In this document: in pieces, positions 4,820 to 5,614 of the stretch
Layout: every line of letters begins with the position of its first letter
Numbering within the stretch: the first letter of the stretch is position 1
NCBI GenBank assembly: GCA_902782875.1
Contig: CACZPE010000259.1
Location: forward strand, 1 to 5,614
DNA from: an uncultured Ruminococcus sp.
Lineage (GTDB): Bacteria > Bacillota_A > Clostridia > Oscillospirales > Ruminococcaceae
Direction of reading: 5' to 3'
DNA length: 5,614 nt
The notes under the pieces: model-generated
What the model saw: only the letters and a program-made list of their open reading frames with translations
What the model was told of the DNA's origin: nothing
Database searches by the model: none
Translations under genes and position numbers: made by a program

Positions 4820-5614
4820 ATCCCACCTCTGTATTTTCTGCCCTGCATGGTATTCTCTGCTGCAAGGCGCTTGTCGATCTCGTTTAGCACCACGAATTTC
4901 TTTATGCTCCACAGCGGCGCTATAAGCTCATCCTTAGCGCCGTCGCCGGTGAGCCTCTGTATTATCAGCGTTTCTGGGAATACCTCCAGCTGAGCGCAGA
5001 CTGTTTTCACATACTCTTCGAGAGTGAGCACATCAAATTCTCCCCGCGCAAAGGCTTCAAACAGCCGTGTACCTTTCAGCACATGAAGCAGATGTATCTT
5101 TATACTGTGCAGGGGCAGCTTTGCCATAGCCTCAGCAGTCTGCATCATCATATCAAAGTCCTCATTCGGCAGTCCGTCTATTATATGCGCACAGAACAGT
5201 ATATCCCTTGAGTACAGCCTGTCCGCCGTGCGCAGAAAATCATCATAGGTATGGCAACGGTTGAGTGCAGCGGCTGTGGCGTCATGTATCGTCTGCACTC
5301 CCAGCTCTACCGTGAGGTATGTGCGCTGTGACAGCTCTGCCAGGAAGTCGAGCATATCATCGGATATGCAGTCAGGGCGGGTAGATACCGCAATACCCAC
5401 GGTATCCTTTACGGACAGTGCCTCATCTGCGGCGCGTCTGAGCGTCTCAACAGGGCAGTAGGTGTTTGTATTGGCCTGAAAGTAGGGGATATACAGTCCC
5501 CTGCCCCACTTGGGCTCAAGGGAGAGCTTTATATCCTCACACTGCTCTGCTATGCTCTTATGCGGATCCCCCGCAAATCTGCCGCTCCCCGCCGAGCAGA
5601 AAGCACAGCCGCCC
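4816..5614 (-). CDS. Radical SAM protein, YhcC/TIGR01212 type (partial, N-terminus outside window)
   Basis: The 265 visible residues run from the end of the iron-sulfur motif to the natural stop. GGCAFC (visible residues 1-6) holds the last two cysteines of the [4Fe-4S] motif; the first cysteine lies beyond 5614. After it come GSG at 9-11, FQANTNTY at 45-52, STRPDC at 77-82, ELGVQTIHD at 103-111, DGLPNED at 146-152, KIHLLHVLKGT at 172-182 and RLTGD at 220-224. This order is characteristic of the conserved bacterial YhcC-like family, related to the radical SAM half of Elp3. Family members are a little over 300 residues, so roughly 35-45 are missing. The family reduces S-adenosylmethionine to a 5'-deoxyadenosyl radical; its substrate is, to my knowledge, not established. 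The stop codon overlaps the start of the LRR gene by four bases, so the two are likely translationally coupled. Confidence 0.92.
   Translation of the reverse strand, partial: GGCAFCSAGSGRFAGDPHKSIAEQCEDIKLSLEPKWGRGLYIPYFQANTNTYCPVETLRRAADEALSVKDTVGIAVSTRPDCISDDMLDFLAELSQRTYLTVELGVQTIHDATAAALNRCHTYDDFLRTADRLYSRDILFCAHIIDGLPNEDFDMMMQTAEAMAKLPLHSIKIHLLHVLKGTRLFEAFARGEFDVLTLEEYVKTVCAQLEVFPETLIIQRLTGDGAKDELIAPLWSIKKFVVLNEIDKRLAAENTMQGRKYRGGI

Noticed and set aside
4820..4912. Longer start of the LRR protein at 4912
   Set aside because: The additional 31 residues are the out-of-frame tail of the radical SAM gene; the ATGA overlap and GAGGTG ribosome site support 4819.

Overview
The window looks like a chromosomal segment from a Gram-positive anaerobe of the Clostridia, most likely a Ruminococcus-type member of the Oscillospiraceae/Ruminococcaceae. 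This is inferred from strong AGGAGG-like ribosome binding sites, consensus sigma-A promoters with extended -10 elements, rho-independent terminators, a tRNA gene with encoded CCA, mixed GC content with heavy use of the ATA isoleucine codon, and the style of the proteins. No database search was possible. Everything reads as ordinary chromosome. No phage, transposase, CRISPR or defence gene is visible.

Layout, left to right. (1) Bases 23-50 hold a short palindromic repeat directly against a near-perfect promoter (51-78). That promoter drives a two-gene plus-strand operon: nadB (L-aspartate oxidase, first step of de novo NAD synthesis, 128-1576) and, after a 34-base gap, a DRE-TIM/HMGL-type aldolase of unknown substrate (1611-2585). 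A strong terminator closes it at 2600-2630. (2) A 236-base intergenic stretch contains an inverted repeat (2638-2684), a promoter (2756-2784) and a hairpin in the 5' leader. It leads to an extended short-chain dehydrogenase / nucleotide-sugar-epimerase-like protein (2867-3802) with its own terminator. (3) Convergent to it on the minus strand is a tRNA-Pro(UGG) gene (3881-3957) with a clear promoter, a leader hairpin and a strong terminator. (4) Upstream of the tRNA promoter is a cluster of three perfect palindromes (4041-4094). It is a longer version of the repeat before nadB and has the same orientation relative to the promoter it faces. (5) The right end is a minus-strand pair joined by an ATGA overlap: a radical SAM protein of the YhcC/TIGR01212 type (4816-5614, N-terminus beyond the window) and a small membrane-anchored leucine-rich-repeat protein (4175-4819).

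Working together: the sequence supports two co-expressed pairs (nadB with the aldolase; radical SAM with the LRR protein) and two single units (epimerase, tRNA-Pro). nadA and nadC are not in the window, so the NAD pathway is only represented by nadB. The most notable non-coding signal is the modular palindromic repeat placed just upstream of two different extended -10 promoters. The most notable coding signals are the translationally coupled radical SAM/LRR pair and the nadB-aldolase operon with a C-terminally short NadB.
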